This document shows, piece by piece, positions 8,646-16,753 of a DNA stretch of 64,000 nt. This DNA is from Streptomyces sp. NBC_00286 (GTDB taxonomy: Bacteria > Actinomycetota > Actinomycetes > Streptomycetales > Streptomycetaceae): the NCBI RefSeq assembly GCF_036173125.1, contig NZ_CP108054.1, positions 9,307,501 through 9,371,500 on the forward strand. The letters are read 5' to 3'. Every line of letters begins with the position of its first letter. Position 1 is the first letter of the stretch. The translations under genes and the position numbers were made by a program. Under the pieces are notes generated by a model. It made no database searches. It was not told the origin of the DNA and was given only the letters and a program-made list of their open reading frames with translations.

Positions 8646-9098
8646 ATGGCTGGAATCGAACTCAAAAGCAGCGCATTCACTGACCACGCCACGATCCCGG
8701 ACCGCTACGCCAAGCTGGGCGACAACGTCTCCCCGCCGCTGACCTGGTCCGGAGTCCCCGACGAGGCCGTGGAGCTGGCTCTCGTCTGCGAAGATCCGGA
8801 CGCACCGTCCGGGACCTTCATCCACTGGCTGGTGACGGGAATCGATCCCCGCAGCCAAGGCCTGGACGCCGACGAGAAGCCCCCGGGCGGCCACCAGCAC
8901 ATCAACGGCTTCGGCGAACCGGGCTGGGGCGGCCCACAGCCCCCGGTCGGCGACAAGGCGCACCGCTACTTCTTCCGCGTGTACGCCCTCCCGGGCCCCG
9001 TCTCCATCCCGGACGAAGCCACCGCCGAGGACGTGCACAACGTCCTCGACCGGCAGCAACTGGCCAGCGGCACCCTGGTCGGCCTCTACCAGCGCTGA
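8646..9098 (+). CDS. YbhB/YbcL family Raf-kinase-inhibitor-like protein
   Basis: The 150-residue protein is of the PEBP fold. Hallmarks are SPPLTWSGVP near residues 30-40, the ligand-pocket sequence CEDPDAPSGTF and HWLVTGI, and YFFRVYALP near residue 110. Family members bind small anions or phospho-ligands; the bacterial role is unsettled. The ATG at 8646 gives the usual family length; the longer frame adds a low-quality Ala-rich extension, and no strong ribosome site is visible. It converges on the DUF3040 gene across a hairpin. Confidence 0.85.
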   Translation: MAGIELKSSAFTDHATIPDRYAKLGDNVSPPLTWSGVPDEAVELALVCEDPDAPSGTFIHWLVTGIDPRSQGLDADEKPPGGHQHINGFGEPGWGGPQPPVGDKAHRYFFRVYALPGPVSIPDEATAEDVHNVLDRQQLASGTLVGLYQR

Positions 9099-9126
9099 CT
9101 CGGGTTGGGCTCTACAGGCGCTGACG

Positions 9127-9154
9127 CGTGGTCCGGCCCGGGGGCCGGGCCACG
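9127..9154. terminator. Hairpin terminator between convergent genes
   Basis: CGTGGTCCGGCCC (9127-9139) pairs with GGGCCGGGCCACG (9142-9154) with a single T:G wobble and a 2-base gap. It lies exactly between the ends of the YbhB-like gene and the DUF3040 gene, fitting a shared two-way terminator. Confidence 0.6.
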
Positions 9155-9155
9155 C

Positions 9156-9464
9156 TCATGGCTCCGTCCACCGGCACAACAGACGGAAGACCCCGAACAG
9201 CGTCGGCGGCCACAGCGCGGCGAAGGCCCAGATCACGACCGGCTCGGAGGTCCGGATACCCAGCACCATCAGCAGCACCGACAGCGACAACAGGAGCGCG
9301 ACAGTCGGCACACGAGGTTGATAATCGGCGACTCGTGCCGGGTTCAGTCGCCGCTTGATCCGTACGGTACGCAGCCTGCGACGCAGCCGTCGGTCGCGTC
9401 GCAGATCCGCTTCCATCGCGTCCAGAATGCGCTGTTCATGATCGGGGAGTCGGCCAGTCGCCAT
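9156..9464 (-). CDS. DUF3040 membrane protein
   Basis: The product has 102 residues. The N-terminal half is basic and begins LPDHEQRILDAMEADL, the family signature of DUF3040. Two hydrophobic helices follow at about residues 53-69 and 74-92. It is an inner-membrane protein of unknown role that is common in actinobacteria. GAGGGA precedes the ATG at 9464. It is followed at once by the hairpin at 9127-9154. Confidence 0.8.
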   Translation of the reverse strand: MATGRLPDHEQRILDAMEADLRRDRRLRRRLRTVRIKRRLNPARVADYQPRVPTVALLLSLSVLLMVLGIRTSEPVVIWAFAALWPPTLFGVFRLLCRWTEP

Positions 9465-9541
9465 CTTCGTTCCCTCTACGACGGGCGGTGTTCGGTGACC
9501 ACGGGTGCCCCGCGCTCCGGCGAACTAACTAACGGGACGAA

Positions 9542-10468
9542 CTAACGGGACGACCGCCCCGACCGAAGAGGCCGGGCCGACAGCGCCTCGACGAGCGCCT
9601 GCACGTTGCTCCGGGACGGCCCGTGCAGGAACTCGTCCCGGCTCTGCCGGGCCGCGGCCCGCCCCGAGGTGAGGCACCAGTCCCACCAGCGGTCCAGCTG
9701 GCGGTCGTCCAGGCGCTCGGCCGGAACGAGCGCCGGCCAGTCGCAGGCGCGCGCCTGCGCGGTCAGCTTCGCGCCACCGGCGACCGGATCGACGGCGAGT
9801 ACCGGGATCCCGGTCCGCAGCGCGAGCACCAGCCCGTGCAGCCGGTCGGTGACGACGCAGTCCAGGCGGGCGAGCACGGACTGGAACTGCTCGGGCGTCG
9901 AGTCCAGCCGCCAGTCCCGCGTATCAAGACGCGTCTCCAGCTCGACCGGCGCACAGTCCTTGCCCGAGAGCCACCGCGTCACGGCTTCGGCGACCTCGTC
10001 GTGCCGCCGACGCGGCCCGTACTCCTGCTGGCCGTGCGTGAGGATCACCCCGACCACGGGCGTGGGCCGGCCGATCGGAGCGCTCGCCGACAGGTCCAAC
10101 GCTGGAGCCGCACCCGGAGCGTCCCGCGGCAGCACCAGATGGAACCCGGTGGCGGCCGGATCCTCGGGATCGACCACGGAGACACCGATCGCGATACGCC
10201 GACAGGACCTGAACTCCTCGTGCAGCCCGGCGACTTGGGGGCCATGCAGCGGCCCGCACACGAACACCAGATGGGAGTACGCATCCGGCCGTACGTCCGC
10301 GAAATGCACGGCCTCGGGATGGAAACCGGGGCTCCACACCGTGTCGTACGACAGCCCTGCGCGGTCCAGCGCCTGCTCCACCCGCCGCAGCGCGAGTACG
10401 TCACCGGCCGTGGCCTCCCCGTCCAGGAAGCTGAACCACCCGGTGAGCAGGATTCGCTGTCCGGTCAC
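9542..10468 (-). CDS. Polysaccharide pyruvyl transferase family protein
   Basis: The 308-residue protein fits the CsaB/WcaK pyruvyltransferase superfamily: a Rossmann-like N-terminal half, and a C-terminal half with VLARLDCVVTDRLHGLVLAL followed by RTGIPVLAVDPV, the region that binds the donor in this fold. Known members add pyruvate ketals to cell-surface glycans. No membrane segment is present. The GTG at 10468 overlaps the stop of the phosphoribosyltransferase gene (GTGA), so the two are co-translated, although a link between their functions is not obvious. Confidence 0.7.
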   Translation of the reverse strand: MTGQRILLTGWFSFLDGEATAGDVLALRRVEQALDRAGLSYDTVWSPGFHPEAVHFADVRPDAYSHLVFVCGPLHGPQVAGLHEEFRSCRRIAIGVSVVDPEDPAATGFHLVLPRDAPGAAPALDLSASAPIGRPTPVVGVILTHGQQEYGPRRRHDEVAEAVTRWLSGKDCAPVELETRLDTRDWRLDSTPEQFQSVLARLDCVVTDRLHGLVLALRTGIPVLAVDPVAGGAKLTAQARACDWPALVPAERLDDRQLDRWWDWCLTSGRAAARQSRDEFLHGPSRSNVQALVEALSARPLRSGRSSR

Positions 10469-11109
10469 GACAACCCGTGCAGGACGTCGAGCACCTCGTC
10501 GTCCGTGACCTGGTCGAACTCCTCATACCAGAGCCCGACGGCCATGAACGCGACCGGCTCGTGCAGACAGACCACCTCGTCCGCCTGCTCCTGCACCAGC
10601 AGGGCCGCCTCCGGCGAGCACACCGGGACGGCGAGCGTGACGCGGCCGGGATCGTGGCGCCGTACGGAACGCAGGGCGGCGAGTGCGGTGACTCCGGTGG
10701 CCACGCCGTCGTCGACCACGACAGCGGTGTGGCCCGTCAGTTCGGGGATCGCCCGGCCCTTGCGGTAGAGCTGTTCGCGCCGGTGCAGTTCGTCCCGCTC
10801 GTGCTCCACGATCGGTTCGAGGGCCGCCTTGCTCAGCCCGAGCCGGTCCAGCGCCCGCTCGTCGAAGAACGGCTCGTCCTCCCCGGCGATCGCGCCGACG
10901 CCGAGCTCCGGCTGGAACGGAGCTCCGATCTTCCGGGCGACCAGCACATCCAGCGGGGCGTCGAGCGCCCGCGCCACCTCGGCCGCCACCACGACGCCAC
11001 CGCGGGGCAGGGCGAGCACGACCGGATCGGGCAGGGCGCCCTCTTCCCGGCGCACGAGCAGCCGTTCGGCCAGGGTGGCACCGGCCTGCTGTCGGTCACG
11101 GAATCGCAT
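10465..11109 (-). CDS. Phosphoribosyltransferase domain protein
   Basis: The 214-residue protein carries the PRPP-binding loop AVVVDDGVATGVTA at about residues 128-141 and the N-terminal PRGGVVVAAEVA with ARKIG, as in the actinobacterial phosphoribosyltransferase-like proteins found near stress genes. The substrate is not known; some relatives are fused to dienelactone hydrolase domains. The second ATG (11109) is taken as start because AAGGAG lies 8 bases upstream, whereas the first in-frame GTG overlaps that site. It is co-translated with the pyruvyltransferase-like gene. Confidence 0.75.
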   Translation of the reverse strand: MRFRDRQQAGATLAERLLVRREEGALPDPVVLALPRGGVVVAAEVARALDAPLDVLVARKIGAPFQPELGVGAIAGEDEPFFDERALDRLGLSKAALEPIVEHERDELHRREQLYRKGRAIPELTGHTAVVVDDGVATGVTALAALRSVRRHDPGRVTLAVPVCSPEAALLVQEQADEVVCLHEPVAFMAVGLWYEEFDQVTDDEVLDVLHGLS

Positions 11110-11324
11110 GAACTCCACTCCTTCCGCCCTCCGAGTGCGTTCTCCCTGGTGATGAGGGGGCAGGGCGAACGCCGAGTACCCCGGCGATCGTGGGCCATGC
11201 GAAAGGAGCGGAAGGAGAGGCGCGGAAGGAAAGGCGCGGAGGACGCGGAAGGAAGGACCTCGCGTGTACGACCCGATTGGTGCGGCTCACAAGGGGTAGC
11301 CGCACCCCGAAGGGGTTGGGGACG

Positions 11325-11684
11325 ATGGTGCAGCAACCGACGTACGGCCTCCGGGAGCGAACGCTCAGCGGCAGCACGGTCATCGAACTCTCCGGAGAGC
11401 TGGACCTGCTGGCCACGACCGAGCTGATGACCTCCCTCGACGCCGTGTGCGACACCCGGCCCCCGCGCCTGGTGCTGGACCTGCGCAAAGTCACGTTCCT
11501 GGACTGCAGCGGCCTGTCCCTACTGTGCCGAATCCGCAACCGCCTCAGGGGTGAACGAAGCCGCCTGCTCCTGGTCCTCGACGACCCCCGCCACAGACGC
11601 CTACTGCGCCTGACCCGCCTCTCGGACACGTTCGACATAGCTACGGACGTGAACGCCGCCGTCGCCCGGGACGACATTGCCTGA
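11325..11684 (+). CDS. STAS-domain anti-sigma factor antagonist
   Basis: The 119-residue single-domain STAS protein has the phosphorylation-site region VTFLDCSGLSLL at about residues 58-69; the Ser after Cys is the expected target of a partner kinase. Such proteins release sigma factors by binding anti-sigma factors in general stress pathways. No RsbW-type kinase gene lies beside it, so its partner is elsewhere. The ATG at 11325 follows a G-rich stretch (GGGGTTGGGGACG); upstream in-frame sequence is not protein-like. Confidence 0.8.
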   Translation: MVQQPTYGLRERTLSGSTVIELSGELDLLATTELMTSLDAVCDTRPPRLVLDLRKVTFLDCSGLSLLCRIRNRLRGERSRLLLVLDDPRHRRLLRLTRLSDTFDIATDVNAAVARDDIA

Positions 11685-11720
11685 GGGGCTCCATCGCGAT
11701 GGGGACTTGCCGAAATCCGC

Positions 11721-11835
11721 TGCAGCACCGCGCCCCTGAAAGGCGGCCGCAGGCCCCTTCCAGGGGCGCGGTGCTGCATCAATTTGCGGCTCCGCCGCGT
11801 GGGCGCGACCAGCCCCAACGAACCCGCAGCTTAGA
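11721..11835. repeat. Dispersed Streptomyces hairpin element, copy 1
   Basis: TGCAGCACCGCGCCCCTG (11721-11738) and its exact inverse (11761-11778) form an 18-bp stem. It is followed by GCGGCTCCGCCGC and then GCGCGACCAGCCCCAACGAA. The same parts, in the opposite order, occur at 25378-25490, and shorter versions at about 15930 and 29336. It fills the gap between the STAS gene and the convergent DUF2267 gene. Confidence 0.7.
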
Positions 11836-11863
11836 ACCGACCAGCCGGCGCAGCGCCTACGCG

Positions 11864-12286
11864 CTACACCTCGGTGATGTCGGCCCGGGCGACGGGCAGC
11901 AGCGTCCGGATGTCCGACGGCAGGACGCGGGCAAGCTTCTCCATCTCCTCCGGTGCGACAGCCGCATCCAGGACTTCAAAGACCGCGACTGCCTCGCGAA
12001 TGGCGTCATCCTCGGGCACCCCGGCCCGCCAGGCGACCCTCCCCGCGAACGCGGTCAGGTCAAAGCGCTCACCGGAGGCGCGCCGCTCATCACCCCCGGC
12101 CGGCGAGTCCACCCGCACCGACTCCGCCAGCTTCGCGGGCAGTTGGGCGGCCAGATGATCGGCCAGCCCGACGGGTATGCGCTCCGCCAGCGTCGACAGC
12201 ACCGCCCGCGTGGCCCGCTCGGCCGAACCCCGGTCGGGCAGTTCGGCCCGCTCCCGCACCTTTGAGATCAGCTCGTCGTGCCGCAT
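11864..12286 (-). CDS. DUF2267 domain protein (second copy)
   Basis: The 140-residue protein has the same arrangement as the gene at 2679: an RGSAERATRAVLSTLAERIP stretch at about residues 18-37 and a second helical half with FAGRVAWRAGVPEDDAIREA. It is cytoplasmic and its function is unknown. AGGAGTCGGGAACC precedes the ATG at 12286. The two DUF2267 proteins differ enough to be old paralogues rather than a recent duplication. Confidence 0.8.
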   Translation of the reverse strand: MRHDELISKVRERAELPDRGSAERATRAVLSTLAERIPVGLADHLAAQLPAKLAESVRVDSPAGGDERRASGERFDLTAFAGRVAWRAGVPEDDAIREAVAVFEVLDAAVAPEEMEKLARVLPSDIRTLLPVARADITEV

Positions 12287-12396
12287 GGTTCCCGACTCCT
12301 CTGCGTACGTGGTCCCGTGTTCCTCCGGCATCGCCGACGGACCCGTATCTCAGGCGAGTGTCCCGGGAGCAGCCGAATACACGGGACGTACGGCCC

Positions 12397-12906
12397 TCAT
12401 CGCGCCCGCAGAATGCCCCGGACGAACGCCGCCTGCCCGACATGCTGCAAGTCGTCGGAGAGGACGCTGACCAGGCGGACGCCCAGGGTCACGGGCGGGG
12501 TCCAGCTCTCGTCCACGACGCGGTCGAGATCGCCGTCGTCCAGTTCGCGCAGGAAGCCCAGCGTCTGCTCGTGGACGGCGTCGTGGTAGCCGAGGAGCAG
12601 TTCGCCCGAGTCCACGCGGACCTTGGCGACCTTCGACGCGGTGTGGCCGTAACCCGTGTCCCTGCGGGGGAGGTTGAGGCCGAAGCGGTCCGCCCAGTCC
12701 TGCGCGAGCCAGAGCTGCTTGAGGCCGGAGGCGTCGGCGATGTGGTCGTCCTGGACGCGGGTGAGATGCCAGACGAGCCAGCTGATCGAGTTTGCCTCGT
12801 CGTCGAGGCGGGCGTTCAGTTCGTCCGCGGAGAGTCCTTCGACGACGGCATGGACCTCCTCCTGGATACGACCGTACGCGTCGACGAGAACGTCCTTGGC
12901 TTGCAT
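12397..12906 (-). CDS. DinB/DUF664 family, mycothiol transferase-like
   Basis: The 169-residue helical protein is of the DinB-like fold used by actinobacterial mycothiol S-transferases. The metal-binding histidines are seen in WLVWHLTRVQDDH (about residues 43-55) and in DDLQHVGQAAFVRG near the C-terminus, the normal three-His pattern. The likely role is thiol-dependent detoxification; the substrate is unknown. The ATG at 12906 follows GGAGGAACCC. In-frame sequence upstream is arginine/serine-rich and not part of the family. Confidence 0.8.
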   Translation of the reverse strand: MQAKDVLVDAYGRIQEEVHAVVEGLSADELNARLDDEANSISWLVWHLTRVQDDHIADASGLKQLWLAQDWADRFGLNLPRRDTGYGHTASKVAKVRVDSGELLLGYHDAVHEQTLGFLRELDDGDLDRVVDESWTPPVTLGVRLVSVLSDDLQHVGQAAFVRGILRAR

Positions 12907-12985
12907 GGGTTCCTCCACGCTCCGCGCGGGCAGCTGACCCTGCCAGTGTTCCCGCGCAAGCCCGCCCGCGCGCGTCAGGAGCCGG

Positions 12986-13393
12986 TCAGAACCAGCCGGA
13001 GAACGGCTCCTCGCAGAGCTTGAACACCGGCTCACGGCGCACCGGGTCCGCGGCCGTGGTCAGCTGTACGCGGTCGCCGACCCGTATCGCGATGAGCGGG
13101 CCCTGCACCCGTCCTCGCACGGTGAAACCCTCCGCCAGCTCGACGATGGACACATTGCGGGCGGCGGGGGTGTTGCGCTGGACGATGCTGGCGTGGCGTA
13201 CGACGCCGAGGCCCGCGCTGCGTTCCGTACGCAGGTCGCTGCCCGCGCAGACCGGGCAGAGCAGCCGGTGGAACATGGCGGTCCCACACCAGCGGCAGCG
13301 CTGGAAGTGGAGCCCCTCTTCGGCCGGTTTCGTGGTTGTCGCCGTCGCCGCGTCGAGTACGCCCGCCGTGAACCGGCTTCCCGGGTGGAACAC
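12986..13393 (-). CDS. DUF35 zinc-ribbon/OB-fold protein
   Basis: The 135-residue protein begins with a rubredoxin-like zinc ribbon (CRWCGTAMFHRLLCPVC) and continues into an OB-fold with RHASIVQRN and VQGPLIAIRVGDRV. DUF35 proteins partner thiolases or acyl-CoA enzymes in lipid and steroid breakdown. No such partner is adjacent. The GTG at 13393 is chosen because GGGAG lies 8 bases upstream. Two operator-like palindromes (13476-13510) lie in its promoter region and match sites upstream of the neighbouring TetR gene, so it is probably that regulator's target. Confidence 0.75.
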   Translation of the reverse strand: MFHPGSRFTAGVLDAATATTTKPAEEGLHFQRCRWCGTAMFHRLLCPVCAGSDLRTERSAGLGVVRHASIVQRNTPAARNVSIVELAEGFTVRGRVQGPLIAIRVGDRVQLTTAADPVRREPVFKLCEEPFSGWF

Positions 13394-13475
13394 GATGTCA
13401 TCTCCCTGCACTGGGCCGGAATCTGAAGTGCCGATGCGCACACAACTGTTGTGCGCCACATGGAAACCAGCGTAT

Positions 13476-13510
13476 GGCACGGAGTGCCACCCGTAAAGGC
13501 ACTCAGTTCC
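13476..13510. promoter_or_regulatory. Two TetR operator candidates upstream of DUF35 gene
   Basis: Two 13-bp near-palindromes, GGCACGGAGTGCC (13476-13488) and GGCACTCAGTTCC (13498-13510), fit GGCACT-C-AGTGCC with one change each in a half-site and are 22 bases apart centre to centre. The same motif pair occurs upstream of the TetR gene at 14256-14291. Confidence 0.65.
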
Positions 13511-13537
13511 CTCGATTTGCCTCAGGCGGTCAGTTGG

Positions 13538-14224
13538 TCAGTCGGTACGGCGGTCCAGCGTCGCCTCGATCTCCTGGACCACCCGCCACATCGGCGCCCC
13601 ACGCCGCGAGACGAGCACGACCACGTCCTCCGCGGGTTCGGGCCCCTGGTCCGGGGCGAAGGTCCGCTGCACATGGGCGAGCGCGTGATCGACCTCCGCG
13701 CTCGCGTCGCTCTCGCCGTCCGAACGCAGCCAGGACCGCAGCCCGTTGTTGTGCGCGGCGACGACGGCCGCGGCGATCACATCGGCACGCAGCGTCCCGT
13801 CGGGCTGCCCCGCGAAGCGCCGGCGCAGATACTCGGCGAGAGCCCGCTCGTACCGCCAGACCACCGAGAGTTCGTATGTGCGCAGCCCCGGGACCTTCTT
13901 GGTGAGCCGGTAGCGCTGAACGGAGAACGTCGGGTTCTCCGCGTACATGCGCAGTACGAGCCGCGCCGCGTCGCAGACCCGCGCCACCGGATCGTGCTCG
14001 TCGCCGCCGCGGGCCAGGAACTCGGTCATATCGGCCAGGCAGCGCTCGTGGTCAGGGAAGACCACGTCCTCCTTCGACGGGAAGTACCGGAAGAAGGACC
14101 GCCGTCCGACCCCGGCGAGCGCCACGATGTCATCGACGGTGGTCTGCTCGTACCCCCGCTCCAGAAACAACTGGAACGCCGCCGCCACGAGCGCGTCCCG
14201 CATCGGCGGCTTGCCAACGGTCAT
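13538..14224 (-). CDS. TetR family transcriptional regulator
   Basis: The 228-residue protein has an N-terminal helix-turn-helix (TTVDDIVALAGVGRRSFFRYFPSKEDVV, residues about 28-55, matching the TetR signature) and an all-helical C-terminal ligand domain. It probably represses itself and the DUF35 gene: paired GGCACT-C-AGTGCC sites lie upstream of both. The ATG at 14224 gives the usual short lead before the HTH. The ligand is unknown; acyl-CoA compounds are plausible given the DUF35 link, but that is inference. Confidence 0.85.
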   Translation of the reverse strand: MTVGKPPMRDALVAAAFQLFLERGYEQTTVDDIVALAGVGRRSFFRYFPSKEDVVFPDHERCLADMTEFLARGGDEHDPVARVCDAARLVLRMYAENPTFSVQRYRLTKKVPGLRTYELSVVWRYERALAEYLRRRFAGQPDGTLRADVIAAAVVAAHNNGLRSWLRSDGESDASAEVDHALAHVQRTFAPDQGPEPAEDVVVLVSRRGAPMWRVVQEIEATLDRRTD

Positions 14225-14255
14225 GCGCGGAAACCTAGCACCGGCCAGGCGAAAT

Positions 14256-14291
14256 GGCACTCAGTGCGCTGTGTTTGGGGAACTCAGTGCC
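14256..14291. promoter_or_regulatory. Two TetR operator candidates in its own promoter
   Basis: GGCACTCAGTGCG (14256-14268) and GGAACTCAGTGCC (14279-14291) match the sites at 13476-13510, again as a pair, here 23 bases apart centre to centre. They begin 32 bases before the TetR start codon and would overlap its promoter. Confidence 0.65.
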
Positions 14292-14353
14292 ATACGGGCG
14301 CGAATGCGCGTGCCGGCCGGCTGAGCGGCGAGTGGCGAGCAGCGCCTGGCCGC

Positions 14354-14746
14354 TCAGCGTCCGGTGCGCCCGCTGTTGCCGTCCACCAGGGCCTGGCTGA
14401 CGACGCGTACAGCGCGGGCGATGTGGTTCAGCTGCGTGAGTTCCGCGGCGTACAGCTTGATGGTGTGCTCGATGACGGACTCCGGCATCCCCATGGAGGG
14501 CAGCTCGGCCCGGGCGCTGTGCAGCGCGGTGCGGACGACCCGGATCTCCTGCTGGAGCTGGATCTGCGCATGGCGGGCGAGCAGAACGGGCTCGCGGATC
14601 AGCAGGGGATAGCTGCCGTAGCGGGACGGCACCAGTTCGCGCAGCCACTTGGCCGCCGATCGTTCCCAGTCCCGGTTGCCGGGCGTCTTTACCTGGCTGG
14701 GCCAGTCCGTGCTGATCGGTGAGTACGTCAGGGACATCGTCGTCAT
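14354..14746 (-). CDS. Conserved hypothetical helical protein
   Basis: The 130-residue protein is not assigned to a family. It is predicted mostly helical and soluble, with amphipathic stretches such as LLARHAQIQLQQEIRVVRTAL and a polar C-terminus. The start may be the ATG at 14746 or the one at 14737; GGAAG lies just upstream of both. It stands alone between the TetR operator region and the RpiR gene. Codon use is normal for the window, so it is likely a real gene. Confidence 0.5.
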   Translation of the reverse strand: MTTMSLTYSPISTDWPSQVKTPGNRDWERSAAKWLRELVPSRYGSYPLLIREPVLLARHAQIQLQQEIRVVRTALHSARAELPSMGMPESVIEHTIKLYAAELTQLNHIARAVRVVSQALVDGNSGRTGR

Positions 14747-14932
14747 CGCTTCCGAGGCGGCGGGCGGTTCGGGGGGCTCCCGATCAGCGAGCAGTATTCA
14801 TATATACCGTCGGGTAGGCAAGCGTATGAAAAAATTCATGTGCAGGGCTTGCTGAATACGGCCGAATCATGCCTTGCGGGAGGCGACCACCGCGTACCGG
14901 TGGACACCGGACCTTTGCCCCTTGGTCCCTGC

Positions 14933-15856
14933 TCAGTCCTTGAGGAAGAACGCGTGCTGTTCCGCGCCCTGTTCGTACTCGTCGAGGCGGGCCTGGGTGC
15001 GTTCGGGGTCCGCGTCGGTCATGGCCTGGAGAAGGGCCGCGGACATCACCCCCGGCGCGGCGTACGAGTCGAAGACGAGGCGGGGACCGGTGCCGGAGGC
15101 GAAGACCACGTCCGCCTCGTCGGCGAGCGGGCCGAGCGCCAGGTCGGTGATCAGGGCGACGCGCAGGCCCGCGCTCTTGGCCACCCGCAGTGCCGTGAGC
15201 GTCTCGTGTGCGTGCCGGGGCATGGAGAAGGCCAGCAGCCAGGTGCCGCCCGCCTCGCGCGACTGCAGCAGTGCGTCGTACGCGACGCTGCCGCCCCGTG
15301 TCACGAGCCGGACGTCCGGGTGGATACGGCGGGCGGCGTACGCGAAGTACTCGGCCAGCGAGCCCGAGATCCGCAGGCCCAGGACTGTCAGCGGCGTCGA
15401 CTGCGACAGCGCGCGGCCGATCTCGATCACCCGCCCGGGATCGGCGAGGTCGCGCCGCAGGTTCTCCAGGTTGTCGATCTCGGCGTCGACGGCTGCTTGG
15501 AGCTCGTTAGGGCGGGCCTCCTCGGCGGCGTCGGGCGCGGCCGCGAGCGTGCTGAGCGCGATCGACTGCAGCCGCTCGCGCAGCGCGGGGTAGCCGCTGA
15601 AGCCCACCGCCGTCGCGAAACGCGTCACCGAGGGCTGGCTCACGCCCGCCCGGTCGGCGAGCTCCGTGATCGACAGAAACGCGGCCTCGGTGATGTGCTC
15701 GATCAGATACTGAGCGATACGCCGCTGGCCAGGGGAGAGCCGGGGCCCGTCGAACAGCGCCCGCAGCCGCGAGGACGGGGCGGCCTCCGCCTCAGGAACC
15801 GCCTTCCCCGACCTGATCGCGGACGCCTGCGCGCGTGCCCGCTGAGGCGATGACAC
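14933..15856 (-). CDS. MurR/RpiR family transcriptional regulator
   Basis: The 307-residue protein has an N-terminal HTH_6 domain (LSPGQRRIAQYLIEH then ITELADRAGVSQPSVTRFA, about residues 40-90) and a C-terminal SIS sugar-phosphate domain (TVLGLRISGSLAEY, LLAFSMPRHAHET, ALITD). Members usually control sugar or amino-sugar use. The GTG at 15856 is preferred because GAAGGA lies about 9 bases upstream; the GTG at 15880 has no ribosome site. No sugar operon is adjacent, so its targets are elsewhere or it regulates itself. It is divergent from RNase HI. Confidence 0.85.
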   Translation of the reverse strand: MSSPQRARAQASAIRSGKAVPEAEAAPSSRLRALFDGPRLSPGQRRIAQYLIEHITEAAFLSITELADRAGVSQPSVTRFATAVGFSGYPALRERLQSIALSTLAAAPDAAEEARPNELQAAVDAEIDNLENLRRDLADPGRVIEIGRALSQSTPLTVLGLRISGSLAEYFAYAARRIHPDVRLVTRGGSVAYDALLQSREAGGTWLLAFSMPRHAHETLTALRVAKSAGLRVALITDLALGPLADEADVVFASGTGPRLVFDSYAAPGVMSAALLQAMTDADPERTQARLDEYEQGAEQHAFFLKD

Positions 15857-15992
15857 CGGTGCGCTTCCTTCGTCTCCCACAGTGGTTCAACATACAGCGA
15901 GCCATGGGGGACGGACGGTGATCTGCTCAGGCCCGCGACCAGCCCCGACGAACCCACCCCTTGGACCGGCGAACCCGGCGGAGCGCCGTGAC

Positions 15993-16670
15993 ATGATCGG
16001 ACGCATGGCTGAACGCGTTATCGCCGCGTGTGACGGGGCGTCGAAGGGAAACCCAGGACCCGCCGGCTGGGCCTGGGTGATCGCCGACGCGACGGGAACC
16101 CCCGTCGCGTGGGAAGCCGGACCGCTGGGCACGGCGACCAACAACGTCGCCGAACTCACCGCGCTGGAGCGGCTGTTGGCGGCCGTCGAGCCGGGCGTGC
16201 CGCTGGAGATCCGGATGGACTCGCAGTACGCGATGAAGGCGGTCACAAGCTGGCTGCCCGGCTGGAAACGCAACGGCTGGAAGACGTCGGCGGGCAAGCC
16301 GGTGGCCAACCAGGACCTCGTCGTGCGGATCGACGAGCTGCTGGAGGGCCGCGAGGTGGACTTCCGCTACGTACCCGCGCACCAGGTCGGCGGCGACCCG
16401 CTCAACGACTTCGCCGACCGCGCCGCAAGCCAGGCCGCCTTCGTCCAGGAACCCGCGGGCAGCGAACAGGGGTCACCGGAGCCGCCCCCGTCGTCCGGCG
16501 GCAAGAAGGCCGCGGCCCCTAAGAAGCGCACCTCCGGCGCCTCGTCGTCCCGCACGCTCAAGGCCAAGTTCCCGGGCCGCTGCCGCTGTGGCCGCTCCTA
16601 CGAGGCCGGCGCGACGATCGCCAAGAATCCCGACGGCTGGGGCCACCCGGAGTGTCGTACGGGCGCGTAG
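15993..16670 (+). CDS. Ribonuclease HI with C-terminal cysteine module
   Basis: The 225-residue enzyme cleaves RNA in RNA-DNA hybrids. The four catalytic acids are visible: Asp14 (ACDGASKGN), Glu54 (VAELTALE), Asp76 (RMDSQYAM) and Asp142 (NDFADRAA). After residue 150 comes a Pro/Ser/Lys-rich linker and a short C-terminal module with CRCG and HPEC, which looks like a small zinc-binding domain not found in E. coli RNase HI. The ATG at 15993 has GGAG 9 bases upstream; the ATG at 16005 is possible and would drop four residues. Confidence 0.85.
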   Translation: MIGRMAERVIAACDGASKGNPGPAGWAWVIADATGTPVAWEAGPLGTATNNVAELTALERLLAAVEPGVPLEIRMDSQYAMKAVTSWLPGWKRNGWKTSAGKPVANQDLVVRIDELLEGREVDFRYVPAHQVGGDPLNDFADRAASQAAFVQEPAGSEQGSPEPPPSSGGKKAAAPKKRTSGASSSRTLKAKFPGRCRCGRSYEAGATIAKNPDGWGHPECRTGA

Positions 16671-16753
16671 CCCGCCACCTCCCTGGGATGCGAAACCCCC
16701 CACCTGACGTGACCCTGGAGATGTGGGGGGTGAGCTGATCAGGAGGACGTCTC

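Noticed and set aside
11953..13023. A 356-codon plus-strand frame over the DUF2267 and DinB-like genes
   Set aside because: It crosses two well supported minus-strand genes and a promoter region, and its product has no recognisable order.
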